Notes: generated from the sequence alone by a model not told the origin. A stretch of DNA of 64,000 nt from VAZQ01 sp963835165 (GCA_963835165.1 CAWIGD010000044.1:62001-126000); one strand, 5' to 3'; shown: positions 25,005 to 34,227, counted from the stretch's first letter. Numbers and translations: made by a program.

Positions 25005-26138
25005 CTATCCGATCACCTCGCGTGTCACCGCCCGGACGTCGCGCGTGCCTGTGAGCGTCAGCGCCACTTCAAGCTCGGCGCGGATGATGTCGAGCGCCTG
25101 GCGCACGCCGGCTTCGCCGTTCGCCGCGAGGCCATAGAGGTAGGCACGTCCGATCAGGCAGCCGTGCGCGCCGCGCGCCAGCGCCTTGAGCACGTCGTGA
25201 CCGGAGCGGATCCCGCCGTCGAACAACACCTCGATACGGTCGCCCACGGCGCCGGCGATGTCGGGCAAGACCCGGATGGTGGAATGCGCGCCGTCGAGTT
25301 GCCGGCCGCCGTGATTGGACACGACGATCCCGTCGACGCCCGCGGAGGCGGCGGTCTTGGCGTCCTCGACGTCGAGCACGCCCTTGAGCACCAGCTTGCC
25401 CGGCCACAGGCTGCGAACCCACTCGACATCGCGCCAGCTCAGCGAGCGGTCGAAATTCTGGTTCGACCAAGCCCCGGCCTTTTCGATCCCGACCCGGCCC
25501 TTGAGATAGGCCTCGACGTTCCCGAAGGTCTTGCGCCGACCCAGCAACACCTTGATGAGCCAGGCGGGTTTCGTGGCGATGTCGAAGGCGTTGCGTACGG
25601 TCAGGCGCGGAGGAACGGTCAGCCCGTTCTTGATGTCGGCGTGGCGCTGGCCGCGCATGGGGAGATCGACCGTCACGAACAGCGCGGAACACTTTGCTGC
25701 GCGCGCCCGTTCGATCACCGATTGGCTGAAGCCGCGATCGCGGAACATGTAGAGCTGGAACCAGAACGGTTTGTTCACCACGCTCTGCACGTCCTCGATC
25801 GAGCAGATCGACATGGTGGACAGGCAGAACTTGATGCCGGCGGCTTCGGCCGCGCGCGCGGCCAGCATCTCGCCGTCGCCGTGGACCAGGCCCGTGAGCC
25901 CGGTCGGTGCGATGGCGAGCGGCATCGAAACCTCCTCGCCCAGCATCGAGGAGGCAAGCGATACCTTCGATACGTCGATCAGCACGCGCTGACGCAAGCG
26001 GATGGCGTTGAGTTCGTCGCGGTTGGCATTGAGCGTCAGCTCATCGTAGGAGCCCCGCTCCACGTAATCGTAGATCGCGCGCGGGATTCTTCGCCGCGCG
26101 ATCCGCCGCAGATCCTCGATATTGGTGACGATGGCCAT
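25005..26138 (-). CDS. FMN-dependent 2-hydroxy-acid oxidase/dehydrogenase (LldD/MdlB family)
   Basis: The product has 377 residues. The TIM barrel carries the family's active-site motif SNHGGRQLDGA with the catalytic His, and the N-terminal IYDYVERGSYDE and MPLAIAPTGLTGL. It oxidises an L-2-hydroxy acid such as lactate, glycolate or mandelate to the 2-oxo acid, passing electrons to quinone or oxygen. The closest well-known relatives are L-lactate dehydrogenase and (S)-mandelate dehydrogenase; sequence alone does not separate them. It is between uppP and the NDUFA9-like gene. Confidence 0.9.
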   Translation of the reverse strand: MAIVTNIEDLRRIARRRIPRAIYDYVERGSYDELTLNANRDELNAIRLRQRVLIDVSKVSLASSMLGEEVSMPLAIAPTGLTGLVHGDGEMLAARAAEAAGIKFCLSTMSICSIEDVQSVVNKPFWFQLYMFRDRGFSQSVIERARAAKCSALFVTVDLPMRGQRHADIKNGLTVPPRLTVRNAFDIATKPAWLIKVLLGRRKTFGNVEAYLKGRVGIEKAGAWSNQNFDRSLSWRDVEWVRSLWPGKLVLKGVLDVEDAKTAASAGVDGIVVSNHGGRQLDGAHSTIRVLPDIAGAVGDRIEVLFDGGIRSGHDVLKALARGAHGCLIGRAYLYGLAANGEAGVRQALDIIRAELEVALTLTGTRDVRAVTREVIG

Positions 26139-26184
26139 TGCCGGTGCTGGAAAGTCGTGCGTTGTCGGAACCGTGCAGCTCGGA

Positions 26185-27162
26185 TCACTGATTGCTGGTC
26201 AGCGTTGCCTGGAACTGGCCGGTCTTGCGGAATCGCCACAGGTAGGACGGCACGATGGCTGCCATGGCGACCGGATCGACTCCAAGCGCTTCGAGCGTGC
26301 GCCCGTGGCGCTTGGCCGCGTCCGAGACGATGCTGTCGCTACGCAGGAGCTCAACCTGATCGGTGGTCAGCAACGGCTTGGGCATCAGCTGCAACAAGGA
26401 CGCCTGCAACTTGGCGAGCCCGAACGGGATCGGCATCAGCAGCCGCCGTCGCTCGATGGTCGCCAGCACGAACTGCATCAGCTCCTTGAAGCTGCGCACT
26501 TCGGGGCCACCGAGCTCGTAGGTCTGGCCGTCCTGGGCGCGATCTTCGATCGCGGCGACGACGGCGCTTGCGACGTCTCCCGCGAATACCGGCTGGAACC
26601 GGGTATGGCCGCCGCCCACCAGAGGGAGCGCGGGGGAAAAGCGGGCGATAGCGGCGAACTTGTTGAAAAAGTCGTCTTCCGGACCGAACAGGATCGAGGG
26701 CCGCAGAATGACGGCCGACGGGACGGCCGCGAGCACCAGCTTCTCGCCGGCCGCCTTCGAGCGCGCATAAAGCGAGGGCGACTCCTCGTTCGCGCCGATC
26801 GCCGAGACGTGGATCATGCGTGCGCCGAAGGCCGCGGCTGCGAGCGCGACTGACTCGGCGCCGAAGGCCTGCACCGCATCGAATTTTTGCCGCCCGCGCT
26901 GGAACAGGATGCCGACAAGATTGATCACCACGTCGGCGTCGCGCGCGGCCGCTTCGACGGAGGCTGGATAGCGCACGTTGGCCTGCACGGCGTGGATCTG
27001 GCCGACCCGCCCGAGCGGCTGCAGGTAGCCGGCAAGTTCGGGCCGGCGCACCGCGACGCGAACGCGGTAGCCGAACTTGGCCAGCGCGCGCACGACATGG
27101 CGGCCGAGGAATCCCGAGCCGCCAAAGACGGTGACCAGGGTTTCGAGGGGGATGGCGGTCAT
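26185..27162 (-). CDS. Complex I NDUFA9-like NAD(P)-binding protein
   Basis: The product has 325 residues and an atypical SDR fold. The nucleotide motif GGSGFLGRHVVRAL is near residue 14. The later IHVSAIGANEESPSLYARSKAAGE holds the Y-x3-K pair. It matches the alphaproteobacterial homologues of the mitochondrial complex I subunit NDUFA9, which binds NADPH; its bacterial role is not established. In related genomes it is found near uppP, as here. The ATG at 27162 is the family start. Confidence 0.85.
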   Translation of the reverse strand: MTAIPLETLVTVFGGSGFLGRHVVRALAKFGYRVRVAVRRPELAGYLQPLGRVGQIHAVQANVRYPASVEAAARDADVVINLVGILFQRGRQKFDAVQAFGAESVALAAAAFGARMIHVSAIGANEESPSLYARSKAAGEKLVLAAVPSAVILRPSILFGPEDDFFNKFAAIARFSPALPLVGGGHTRFQPVFAGDVASAVVAAIEDRAQDGQTYELGGPEVRSFKELMQFVLATIERRRLLMPIPFGLAKLQASLLQLMPKPLLTTDQVELLRSDSIVSDAAKRHGRTLEALGVDPVAMAAIVPSYLWRFRKTGQFQATLTSNQ

Positions 27163-27232
27163 ATTTGCTCAGTCCAGTCGGGCGCGGAATACAGGATCGC
27201 TCCGAGCCTGTATAGGGCCGCCTTACGCCCAT

Positions 27233-27292
27233 TTGACAAGCCCAAACGGGCGTCGCTGCCCATTTGACAACCCCAATCCTGCTCCGTACCTA
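27233..27292 (+). promoter_or_regulatory. Probable tRNA-Leu promoter with a duplicated -35 box
   Basis: A perfect -35 (TTGACA, 27264-27269) is followed 17 bases later by TACCTA, giving a start about three bases before the tRNA. The 13-base unit GCCCATTTGACAA that holds the -35 occurs twice, at 27227-27239 and 27258-27270, exactly 31 bp apart (three DNA turns). The -10 is weak. Confidence 0.5.
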
Positions 27293-27302
27293 TCGCCGCA
27301 AA

Positions 27303-27387
<85 letters not shown>

Positions 27388-27418
27388 CATTCGTGTTATC
27401 GCCGGTCGGTGAGCCGTC

Positions 27419-28036
27419 ATGACCATTCGCGTGCACCGCGGTGATCTGCCCGACCTTTCGCACTATCGCGGCGGTGCCGTGGCCATCGACACCGAGACGA
27501 TGGGGCTCGATCCCAGCCGGGACCGGTTGTGTGTGGTGCAGCTGTCGCCGGGCGACGGCACCGCCGACGTGGTCCAAATCCCGGCGGGCGCGAACGAGGC
27601 GCCGAACCTGACGAAACTGCTCGCCGATGGCAGCATCCTCAAGATCTTTCATTTCGCCCGGTTCGATCTCGGTGCGCTGCAGAAGCGATTGGCGGTCATG
27701 CCAACGCCGGTCTATTGCACCAAGATCGCTTCTCGGCTCGCCCGCACCTATACCGACAAGCACGGGCTCAAGGATCTCGTGCGTGAAGTGCTGGGGATCG
27801 AAGTGTCGAAACAGCAGCAGTCCTCCGATTGGGGTGCGGATGCCCTGACGGACGCGCAGGTCGCCTACGCCGCCTCCGACGTATTGCATTTGCATGCCCT
27901 GAAGGAACGGCTCGACGCCATGCTCGCGCGCGAGGGACGCACGGACCTCGCGGCGGCCTGCTTTCGCTTCCTGCCGGACCGGGTCAGGCTCGATCTCGCC
28001 GGCTGGGCGGCAGAGGATATTTTTGCCCACTCCTAG
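27419..28036 (+). CDS. rnd: Ribonuclease D-like 3'-5' exonuclease (short form)
   Basis: The product has 205 residues, only the DEDDy exonuclease domain. The motifs are Exo I IDTETMGL (Asp, Glu), Exo II FHFARFDLGAL (Asp) and Exo III YAASDVLHL (Tyr, Asp). The HRDC domains of E. coli RNase D are absent; this short form is usual in alphaproteobacteria. It trims 3' ends of tRNA and other small RNAs. It is 31 bases after tRNA-Leu, so it may be read with it. Confidence 0.92.
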   Translation: MTIRVHRGDLPDLSHYRGGAVAIDTETMGLDPSRDRLCVVQLSPGDGTADVVQIPAGANEAPNLTKLLADGSILKIFHFARFDLGALQKRLAVMPTPVYCTKIASRLARTYTDKHGLKDLVREVLGIEVSKQQQSSDWGADALTDAQVAYAASDVLHLHALKERLDAMLAREGRTDLAAACFRFLPDRVRLDLAGWAAEDIFAHS

Positions 28037-28239
28037 GGCGCCGACGGTGAAAACGTACCAATTGGGTAACTTTTTCCCGCTATTTCCACAATCGAGCCCG
28101 CTTTCGGGACGTTTTTGTCTGCCCTATTCTTGAACGGGACTGCCGCGTCCGGGCCATATTTGGGAGCGACGATGAGGGCCCAAAGGGGCTAGCATCGCGT
28201 TGGGGAACCGCCTGATTCTCGGGCGGATGGGGCTCGGGG

Positions 28240-28962
28240 ATGAACTCTTTGACGGCTGTATCGGACGTCACCCAGCGAGGCGCGCATATCCTGGCGCGAT
28301 CGGGACGTTCCGACGGCAAGCAGCGGTTCCGAGCGGCCGTGCGCCACAGCCGGCATGTTCGCATCTTGCGGATCGCAGTCCCGCTCAGCGTGGTCGTCGT
28401 CGTGGTCGGCGGGATCGCATTGACGGTACTTAAACCGCTGCGCGTGCTGTCGGGCGTGCCGGTCGATGTCGGTTCGCTGGTCGTGTCCGGCACCAAGATC
28501 ATGATGCAGCAGCCCCGCCTCGCCGGCTTCACCCGCGATAATCGGCGCTACAACCTGGTCGCTCAAGCCGCCGCTCAGGATGTCACCAAGCCCGACATGA
28601 TCGAGCTGCACGGCATCAATGCGACCATGGAGATGAAGGATGGGGCCGTGTTCGAAACGACGGCCAAGGACGGACTCTACAACTCAAAGACCGAACTGCT
28701 GACGCTGAGCCAGAATATCGTGGTGACGTCTTCGAGCGGCTACAAAGCCCTTCTGAACGAGGCGGTGATCGAGGTTCGAGCCGGCCGGGTCGTCTCGGAC
28801 AAACCGGTGGAGGTGAAGACGGCGACGTGGACCATCAATGCGAACGGGATGGAGGTTGCCGAGTCCGGCGATGTCATGCGGTTCGACCGTGGCGTATTCG
28901 TTACCATGATGCTTGAAGGCGGCGCCAAGCCTGTCGTCACCAGCGATGGGCGCAAGCCATGA
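28240..28962 (+). CDS. lptC: LPS export ABC transporter periplasmic protein LptC
   Basis: The product has 240 residues: one membrane helix near residues 43-64, then a periplasmic beta-jellyroll (PF06835). LptC takes lipopolysaccharide from the LptB2FG extractor and passes it to LptA. The order lptC-lptA-lptB-rpoN is typical. The lptC stop overlaps the lptA start (ATGA). N-terminal residues 1-40 are longer than in E. coli, as in other Hyphomicrobiales. Confidence 0.9.
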   Translation: MNSLTAVSDVTQRGAHILARSGRSDGKQRFRAAVRHSRHVRILRIAVPLSVVVVVVGGIALTVLKPLRVLSGVPVDVGSLVVSGTKIMMQQPRLAGFTRDNRRYNLVAQAAAQDVTKPDMIELHGINATMEMKDGAVFETTAKDGLYNSKTELLTLSQNIVVTSSSGYKALLNEAVIEVRAGRVVSDKPVEVKTATWTINANGMEVAESGDVMRFDRGVFVTMMLEGGAKPVVTSDGRKP

Positions 28963-29576
28963 GCGCGGCCCCAACGACAACGTGGCGAGGGCTCGTCGCC
29001 GCGACGGCGGTTGCCATAGCCGTGGCAGCTTGCTGGTCTGATGCGAGCGCGCAGCAGAAGACGCAGGGACCGCCGAATGCCCTGCAGGGCTTCTCGCAGA
29101 ATCGCGACGAGCCGGTAAAAATCCGGGCGGCCGCGCTGGAGGTCCGCGAGAAAGACAAGCAGGCAACCTTCACCGGCGACGTGCACGTGCTGCAGGGCGA
29201 CACCGAGATGCGTTGCAAGCTGCTCACCGTCTTCTACGAGGAGGAGACGGGGACGCGCAACGTCAAGGCGGCGGAGCCCGGCCCCGGCGGCGACAAGCAA
29301 ATCCGCCGGATCGAGGCCAAAGGCAGCGTGGTGGTGGTCCAGAAGGATCAAAACGCGGCCGGGGATGCAGCAATCTTCAACATGCGCGAGAACACCGTGA
29401 CGCTCACCGGCAACGTCGTGGTCACGCGGGGTGCGGACATCCTGCGGGGCCAGCGGCTGGTGGTCGATCTCACCACCGGCGTGTCCAAGATGGACCAGGG
29501 CCGGGTGGAGGGATTGTTTCAATCCGGTCCGCGAAACGCGCCTCCCGATCCGCGCAACGCTCCCGAGAAGAAATGA
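28959..29576 (+). CDS. lptA: LPS transport periplasmic protein LptA
   Basis: The product has 205 residues with a signal peptide (about 1-32, ending ASA). The OstA-like domain (PF03968) is marked by EPVKIRAAALEV, ATFTGDVHVLQGD and a repeat ENTVTLTGNVVVTRG near the end. LptA forms the beta-jellyroll bridge that carries LPS across the periplasm. Translation is coupled to lptC by a four-base overlap. The end is rich in Pro and charged residues. Confidence 0.92.
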   Translation: MSAAPTTTWRGLVAATAVAIAVAACWSDASAQQKTQGPPNALQGFSQNRDEPVKIRAAALEVREKDKQATFTGDVHVLQGDTEMRCKLLTVFYEEETGTRNVKAAEPGPGGDKQIRRIEAKGSVVVVQKDQNAAGDAAIFNMRENTVTLTGNVVVTRGADILRGQRLVVDLTTGVSKMDQGRVEGLFQSGPRNAPPDPRNAPEKK

Positions 29577-29731
29577 CGCAAGTTTGGACGGCGGGTTGCC
29601 ACCGCCGCGGCGTGCACCGGCGGACCAGGTCGGCGCGCGGCCCGGCGCGGCAGGACCGCGTGAGGTGCGACCATCGGAGATGCGGGTGCCCTCTTGATCG
29701 GCAAGCCCGAAGCCCCAATTTTGGCGCGGGG

Positions 29732-29759
29732 TTGACAAGGCGATCCGGGCCGTTCCAAT
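29732..29759 (+). promoter_or_regulatory. Possible promoter of lptB
   Basis: A perfect -35 TTGACA (29732-29737), a 16-base spacer and TCCAAT (29754-29759, four of six consensus bases) lie in the 247-base gap between lptA and lptB. In this gap no other gene is seen. It would allow lptB (and perhaps rpoN) to be transcribed apart from lptCA. Confidence 0.4.
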
Positions 29760-29823
29760 CGGCGCTGTTTCGTGCAGACACTGGGCGACGCAGTTGAACT
29801 CCGGGGGCTTCGAGGGCAGAGGC

Positions 29824-30741
29824 GTGCTCAACATCCTCGCGTTGTTCCGGCACCGCCGCGCGCCTCGACGGACACGTAAAGCCAACGGCAACTGGCAGAG
29901 CATGGATCTGACCGCCCTGGGCGGGCCGATTCCGTCGGCGCGCGGAAACACCGCCAAGGCCTCGCCAACCAAGCCGCGTCCACGACAGGACGACGCCGCC
30001 AGCCGGCAGCAGGCCGCGCAAGGCTATCTGGCCGCGCATAATCTTCAAAAGAGCTATGGCGGACGCAGGGTGGTCAATGGCGTCAGCCTGTATGTTCGGC
30101 GGGGCGAGGCGGTCGGCCTGCTGGGGCCGAACGGCGCGGGTAAGACCACCGCCTTCTACATGATCACCGGCCTGATCAAGGCTGAAAGCGGCCAAATCGA
30201 ACTCGATGGCCACGACGTCACGCATCTTCCCATGTACCAGCGGGCCCGCCTCGGGATCGGCTATCTCCCGCAGGAGGCCTCGATCTTCCGGGGCCTCAAC
30301 GTCGAGGACAATATTCGCGCGGTGCTCGAAGTGGTGGAACCCGACCGCCGCCGCCGCGACGCCGATCTCAATGCGCTGCTCGAGGAATTTGAGATCACGC
30401 GGCACCGCAAGACGCCGTCGATCGCGTTGTCGGGCGGAGAGCGACGCCGGGTCGAGATCGCCCGGGCGCTCGCGAGCCGTCCCAATTACATGCTGCTCGA
30501 CGAGCCGTTCGCCGGCATTGATCCGAAGGCAGTGGTCGAGATCCAGAGGCTTGTCCGGCGTCTCACCAATCGCGGTATCGGAGTACTTATCACCGACCAC
30601 AATGTCCGCGAGACGCTCGCCCTCACCGACCGGTCCTACATCATCTATTCCGGCCAGGTGCTGATGGAGGGCCGTCAGGACGACATCGTGAACGATCCCG
30701 AGGTCCGGCGCCTCTATCTCGGTGAGGACTTCCGTATTTAA
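29824..30741 (+). CDS. lptB: LPS export ABC transporter ATP-binding protein LptB
   Basis: LptB is the cytoplasmic ATPase of the LptB2FG complex that pulls LPS from the inner membrane. Walker A is GPNGAGKTT at about 101-109, the signature is LSGGERRRVEIARAL, and Walker B is YMLLDEPFAGID; ITDHNVRETL is the switch His region. The first 65 residues are a basic, low-complexity tail not present in E. coli. The GTG at 29824 gives a start (VLNILALFRHRRA) like relatives; a TTG at 29794 and an ATG at 29902 are also in frame. Confidence 0.93.
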   Translation: MLNILALFRHRRAPRRTRKANGNWQSMDLTALGGPIPSARGNTAKASPTKPRPRQDDAASRQQAAQGYLAAHNLQKSYGGRRVVNGVSLYVRRGEAVGLLGPNGAGKTTAFYMITGLIKAESGQIELDGHDVTHLPMYQRARLGIGYLPQEASIFRGLNVEDNIRAVLEVVEPDRRRRDADLNALLEEFEITRHRKTPSIALSGGERRRVEIARALASRPNYMLLDEPFAGIDPKAVVEIQRLVRRLTNRGIGVLITDHNVRETLALTDRSYIIYSGQVLMEGRQDDIVNDPEVRRLYLGEDFRI

Positions 30742-30748
30742 GGGTTCT

Positions 30749-30773
30749 CCCCGCTATTCTGCGGGCCTTTCCC
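30749..30773 (+). terminator. Weak intrinsic terminator after lptB
   Basis: CCCGC and GCGGG pair around a six-base loop and are followed by CCTTTCCCTT. The stem is short and the T-tract is broken, so read-through to rpoN is likely. The following 130 bases hold a 10-bp palindrome GGTGTACACC (30802-30811) of unknown meaning before rpoN. Confidence 0.4.
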
Positions 30774-30908
30774 TTCCCCCGAGCGAGAACCGTTCAGAAC
30801 TGGTGTACACCGGCGCAAGAACCGGATAAGCAAGAATTGGACCAGTTCATGCGCGTGCTTGGGCTAAATTGATCCGGTCAGCCCCCGGCGCGCCAGCTTA
30901 AGGACGAC

Positions 30909-32459
30909 ATGGCGCTTACCCAAAGACTTGAATTTCGCCAGAGCCACGCCCTGGTGATGACCCCGCAGCTGATGCAGGCCATCAAGCTGCTGCAGCTCTC
31001 CAATCTGGACCTGGCGGCCTATGTGGAGGGGGAACTCGAGCGCAATCCGCTGCTGGAGCGAATCGGCGAGGGCGATGGGGAGGGGGATCGGCGGACGCCG
31101 GATCGCGAAGCCGTGCCCGTTGCCCACGTCGCCCCCCCTGATTGGCAGGACGGCAGCCCGGACCGAAAGGACGGCGCGGCCCGCGAACGGCTCGCTGCTG
31201 ATCTTGAGGATGTTCCTCCCGCCGATTCCGATGCCGCGACCTCGCGCTCGAATGGCGAGGCGCCGGCGGGCTATTCCGACTGGGCCACAACCGGTTCCGG
31301 CGGCCGCGACAACAGCGACTACAATCTCGAAGCCTTCGTTCCGGTCGAGATCACGCTCGTCGACCATCTCGCCGAGCAGCTTGCGCTGGCAGTGGTCGAT
31401 CCGGTGCAGCGCATGATCGGGCAATATCTGATCGATCTCGTCGATGAGACCGGTTACCTCGGCGGCGACCTGGCGGTGGTCGCGGAGAAATTGGGCGCGC
31501 CGCCCGCCGTGGTCGAGAGCGTGCTGGCCATCCTGCAGGGGTTCGATCCGCCCGGCGTGTGCGCGCGCAATCTGCCGGAATGTCTCGCCATTCAGCTCAA
31601 GGAGCGCAACCGATTCGACCCCGCGATGCAGACACTCGTCGCGCATCTCGATCTGCTGGCGCGGCGCGATCTGGCGGCGTTGCGCAGGCTCTGCGGCGTG
31701 AGCGACGAAGATTTGACGGACATGATCCACGAAATTCGGGAGCTCAACCCGAAGCCCGGGCTGGCGTTCGGGTCGACGGTGGTACAGCCGATCGTGCCGG
31801 ATGTATTCGTCCGCTCGGGCCGCGACGGCGGCTTCATCATCGAGCTCAATTCCGACACCTTGCCCAAGGTGCTGGTCAACCAGATCTATCACGCCGAAAT
31901 CGCCAAGACCGCGAAGAACGACAAGGACAAGGTCTACCTCGCCGATTGTCTGCAGACCGCGACGTGGTTGATCCGTGCGCTCGATCAGCGCGCCAAGACC
32001 ATCCTGAAAGTCTCGACCGAGATCGTGCGCCAGCAGGATGCTTTTTTCGCCCGCGGCGTCCAGCACCTGCGCCCGCTCAATCTCAAGACGATCGCGGATG
32101 CCATCGACATGCACGAATCGACGGTGTCACGGGTCACCGCCAACAAGTACATGGCGACCAGCCGGGGTATCTTCGAGTTGAAGTATTTTTTCACGTCGGC
32201 GATCGCCGCGGCGGACGGAGGCGAGGCGCACTCGGCAGAAGCCGTGCGCCATCGCATCAGACAGCTGATCGATGCCGAAAATCCCGCGCAGGTGCTGTCC
32301 GACGACACCATCGTGGAAAAACTGCGCGAGGCGGGAATCGATATCGCGCGACGAACCGTCGCAAAGTATCGCGAGGCGATGCGCATCGCGTCCTCGGTGC
32401 AGCGGCGCCGGGAGAAACAGACCGCCATGGGCCACGCCCCCCTGACGCCCACTCTGTGA
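30909..32459 (+). CDS. rpoN: RNA polymerase sigma-54 factor
   Basis: RpoN (516 residues) directs RNA polymerase to -24/-12 promoters, needing an AAA+ activator. Region I is the Gln/Leu-rich activator-contact part (QSHALVMTPQLMQAIKLLQLS-like start). Region II is an acidic linker at about 50-140. Region III holds the core-binding and HTH parts, with DMHESTVSRVTANKYM. The RpoN box ARRTVAKYRE lies near residue 480. The order lptB-rpoN-hpf-ptsN is the classical one. The ATG follows AAGGA. Confidence 0.97.
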   Translation: MALTQRLEFRQSHALVMTPQLMQAIKLLQLSNLDLAAYVEGELERNPLLERIGEGDGEGDRRTPDREAVPVAHVAPPDWQDGSPDRKDGAARERLAADLEDVPPADSDAATSRSNGEAPAGYSDWATTGSGGRDNSDYNLEAFVPVEITLVDHLAEQLALAVVDPVQRMIGQYLIDLVDETGYLGGDLAVVAEKLGAPPAVVESVLAILQGFDPPGVCARNLPECLAIQLKERNRFDPAMQTLVAHLDLLARRDLAALRRLCGVSDEDLTDMIHEIRELNPKPGLAFGSTVVQPIVPDVFVRSGRDGGFIIELNSDTLPKVLVNQIYHAEIAKTAKNDKDKVYLADCLQTATWLIRALDQRAKTILKVSTEIVRQQDAFFARGVQHLRPLNLKTIADAIDMHESTVSRVTANKYMATSRGIFELKYFFTSAIAAADGGEAHSAEAVRHRIRQLIDAENPAQVLSDDTIVEKLREAGIDIARRTVAKYREAMRIASSVQRRREKQTAMGHAPLTPTL

Positions 32460-32583
32460 TATTCTGTCGTGGCGTGTTCTGCAGCGAGCCGGCTGCGTGC
32501 GAACCAAGCGTGCCAGGCATGCGCGCCAAGCCGGTCTGTGTGCGTGATCAGGATTGTCGACCGGACGTCATCGGAGGTCGATC

Positions 32584-33198
32584 ATGCCGTTTCGCGTCTC
32601 GGGCAAGAATATCGACATCGGGCAGGCGTTGCGCGCGCGCATCAATACGCGCATCGCAGAGGTGACGGCGAAGTATTTCGACGGTGGATTTTCCGGCCAC
32701 GTCACCATCGGCAAGGAGGGCTTCGGCTTCCGCACCGACTGCGTGGTTCATCTCGATTCCGGCATTGTGCTCGAAGCCGACGCACTTGCGGCGGATGCTT
32801 ATGCCAGTGCCGATCAAGCCGCCCTGCGGCTTGAAAAGCGGCTGCGCCGCTACAAGCATCGGCTCAAGGATCACCAAGTGGCGCGCGCAGCCGGCCGGCC
32901 GGCCGACGATCGTCCACCCGATCGCACCGCAATCAGCGCGCCGAGTTATGTTATTGCCGCACCGGAGCACGACAGCGAAGAGGAGGTGACGCAGTGGAGC
33001 CCAGTCGTCATCGCGGAATCGACCACCGCATTGAAACGGCTTTCGGTCAGCGAGGCCGTCATGGAACTCGACATGAGGGGAACGCCGGTCATGGTCTTCC
33101 GTCACGCTGGACACGGCCGGGTCAATCTGGTTTACCGCCGCGCGGACGGTCACATCGGCTGGATCGATCTGCCGCCCATCGAACAGGACGCCCATTGA
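32584..33198 (+). CDS. hpf: Ribosome hibernation promoting factor, long form
   Basis: The product has 204 residues. The N-terminal S30AE/RaiA domain (1-105) binds the 30S decoding site in stationary phase; the C-terminal domain (about 145-200, with VMELDMRGTPVMVFRH and HIGWIDLP) joins two ribosomes into a 100S dimer. The linker in between is poor in order. GGAGG precedes the ATG at 32584. It lies between rpoN and ptsN as in most Proteobacteria. Confidence 0.94.
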   Translation: MPFRVSGKNIDIGQALRARINTRIAEVTAKYFDGGFSGHVTIGKEGFGFRTDCVVHLDSGIVLEADALAADAYASADQAALRLEKRLRRYKHRLKDHQVARAAGRPADDRPPDRTAISAPSYVIAAPEHDSEEEVTQWSPVVIAESTTALKRLSVSEAVMELDMRGTPVMVFRHAGHGRVNLVYRRADGHIGWIDLPPIEQDAH

Positions 33199-33279
33199 CG
33201 GCCAACCTGCGCCTACTTATGGTCCGCCGCCTTTGCGACGGCGGCCCCTGCTGAGCTCCCAGTTTCCTGGAACAGATCC

Positions 33280-33741
33280 ATGTTGCTCACCGATCTCGTC
33301 GCGTCCAACGCCATCATTCCGGCGCTGAAGGTCAACAGCAAGAAGCAGCTTCTGCAGGAACTGACCGCCAAGGCGGCCGAGCTCTCGGGCCAAAGCGAGC
33401 GGACCATCCTGGAGATTTTGCAGCAGCGCGAAAAGCTTGGTTCGACCGGGGTCGGAAATGGCATTGCCATTCCGCACGGCAAGCTGCCGAAGCTCAGCAA
33501 GCTGTTCGGATTGTTCGCACGACTCGAGCGACCGGTTGATTTTGAGGCGCTCGACGGCCAGCCGGTCGATCTGGTGTTTCTGTTGCTTGCGCCGGAGGCC
33601 GCCGGCGCCGATCATCTCAAGGCGCTGGCGCGGGTTGCACGCTTGCTGCGGGATGCCGAGGTCGCCCGCAAATTGCGCGATTCACGTGATGCCGAAGCGC
33701 TCTATGCCGTGCTGGCAATGCCGTCGGCGAGCGCCGCGTAA
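33280..33741 (+). CDS. ptsN: PTS IIA-like nitrogen-regulatory protein PtsN
   Basis: PtsN (EIIA-Ntr, 153 residues) receives a phosphate from NPr at His66 in GIAIPHGKLP and controls potassium transport, nitrogen and carbon use, and other processes by protein contact. The length and the end are normal. It is the last gene of the lptB-rpoN-hpf-ptsN row and is convergent with the DUF1150 genes. Confidence 0.95.
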   Translation: MLLTDLVASNAIIPALKVNSKKQLLQELTAKAAELSGQSERTILEILQQREKLGSTGVGNGIAIPHGKLPKLSKLFGLFARLERPVDFEALDGQPVDLVFLLLAPEAAGADHLKALARVARLLRDAEVARKLRDSRDAEALYAVLAMPSASAA

Positions 33742-33809
33742 TTCCGCATAATACGGACGTCAGGCGAGATAAGCGGATCGACCTTCGTCGTGGCGATCTT
33801 CCCGCGTTC

Positions 33810-34073
33810 TCAGTGCAGGCTCACGGTCTCGATCTGCTGGCTGGCTGCATCCGCCATTGCCGCTTCGCGGCTGTCGGCCAGCAGGATCGGCGTGCCATCC
33901 GCAGCGTGCAACACGAACACGCAGTGACCGGCCGGCAGCATCGGCGCGTCGGCGCAGAGGAAGGCAACCTCCTCCGATCGGATCGCTTTGATATAGGCGA
34001 CGCGGTTCGCACCCAGTGTCGCGAGTTGTTCGTGCGACATCGTCGTGCGCTCAGTTGCGGGCCGATCAAACAT
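33810..34073 (-). CDS. DUF1150 protein, copy 1
   Basis: The product has 87 residues. It matches DUF1150, a family of small alphaproteobacterial proteins that often follow hsp20 genes; the role is unknown. The core is VAYIKAIRSEEV and HAADGTPILLADSREAA, about half identical to the second copy beside it. The ATG follows GAGGAG. It is the second of two tandem copies behind hsp20, separated from the first by 191 bases that carry two CRP-like palindromes. Confidence 0.85.
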   Translation of the reverse strand: MFDRPATERTTMSHEQLATLGANRVAYIKAIRSEEVAFLCADAPMLPAGHCVFVLHAADGTPILLADSREAAMADAASQQIETVSLH

Positions 34074-34134
34074 GACACTGCTCCTCGCGCTTGGATCGCG
34101 CGAGGGGGAGTATCCGCCAGTTCGAGCGGTATGG

Positions 34135-34227
34135 CTGTGTTGGAGATCACACAGTCAGCCCTAATGTTCGGCCAAAACGTGGAATCCCCCCTAATACTGG
34201 GTTTCCGCTGTGTCCCAAATCACACAG
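34135..34227. promoter_or_regulatory. Two CRP/FNR-like palindromes between the DUF1150 genes
   Basis: CTGTGT-N8-ACACAG occurs at 34135-34154 and at 34208-34227. Each fits TGTGT-N6-TCACA, one base from the CRP-type TGTGA-N6-TCACA. The centres are 73 bp apart, about seven DNA turns, so both would face the same side. Similarity goes on beyond each site (ATCACACAGTC and then a CC-AAT-like stretch), suggesting a duplicated element. They lie upstream of DUF1150 copy 1 (minus strand). As RNA they would form short hairpins. Confidence 0.5.

Noticed and set aside
24960..26489. A 509-codon open frame on the plus strand
   Set aside because: It is antisense to the flavin 2-hydroxy-acid oxidase, whose motifs are complete.
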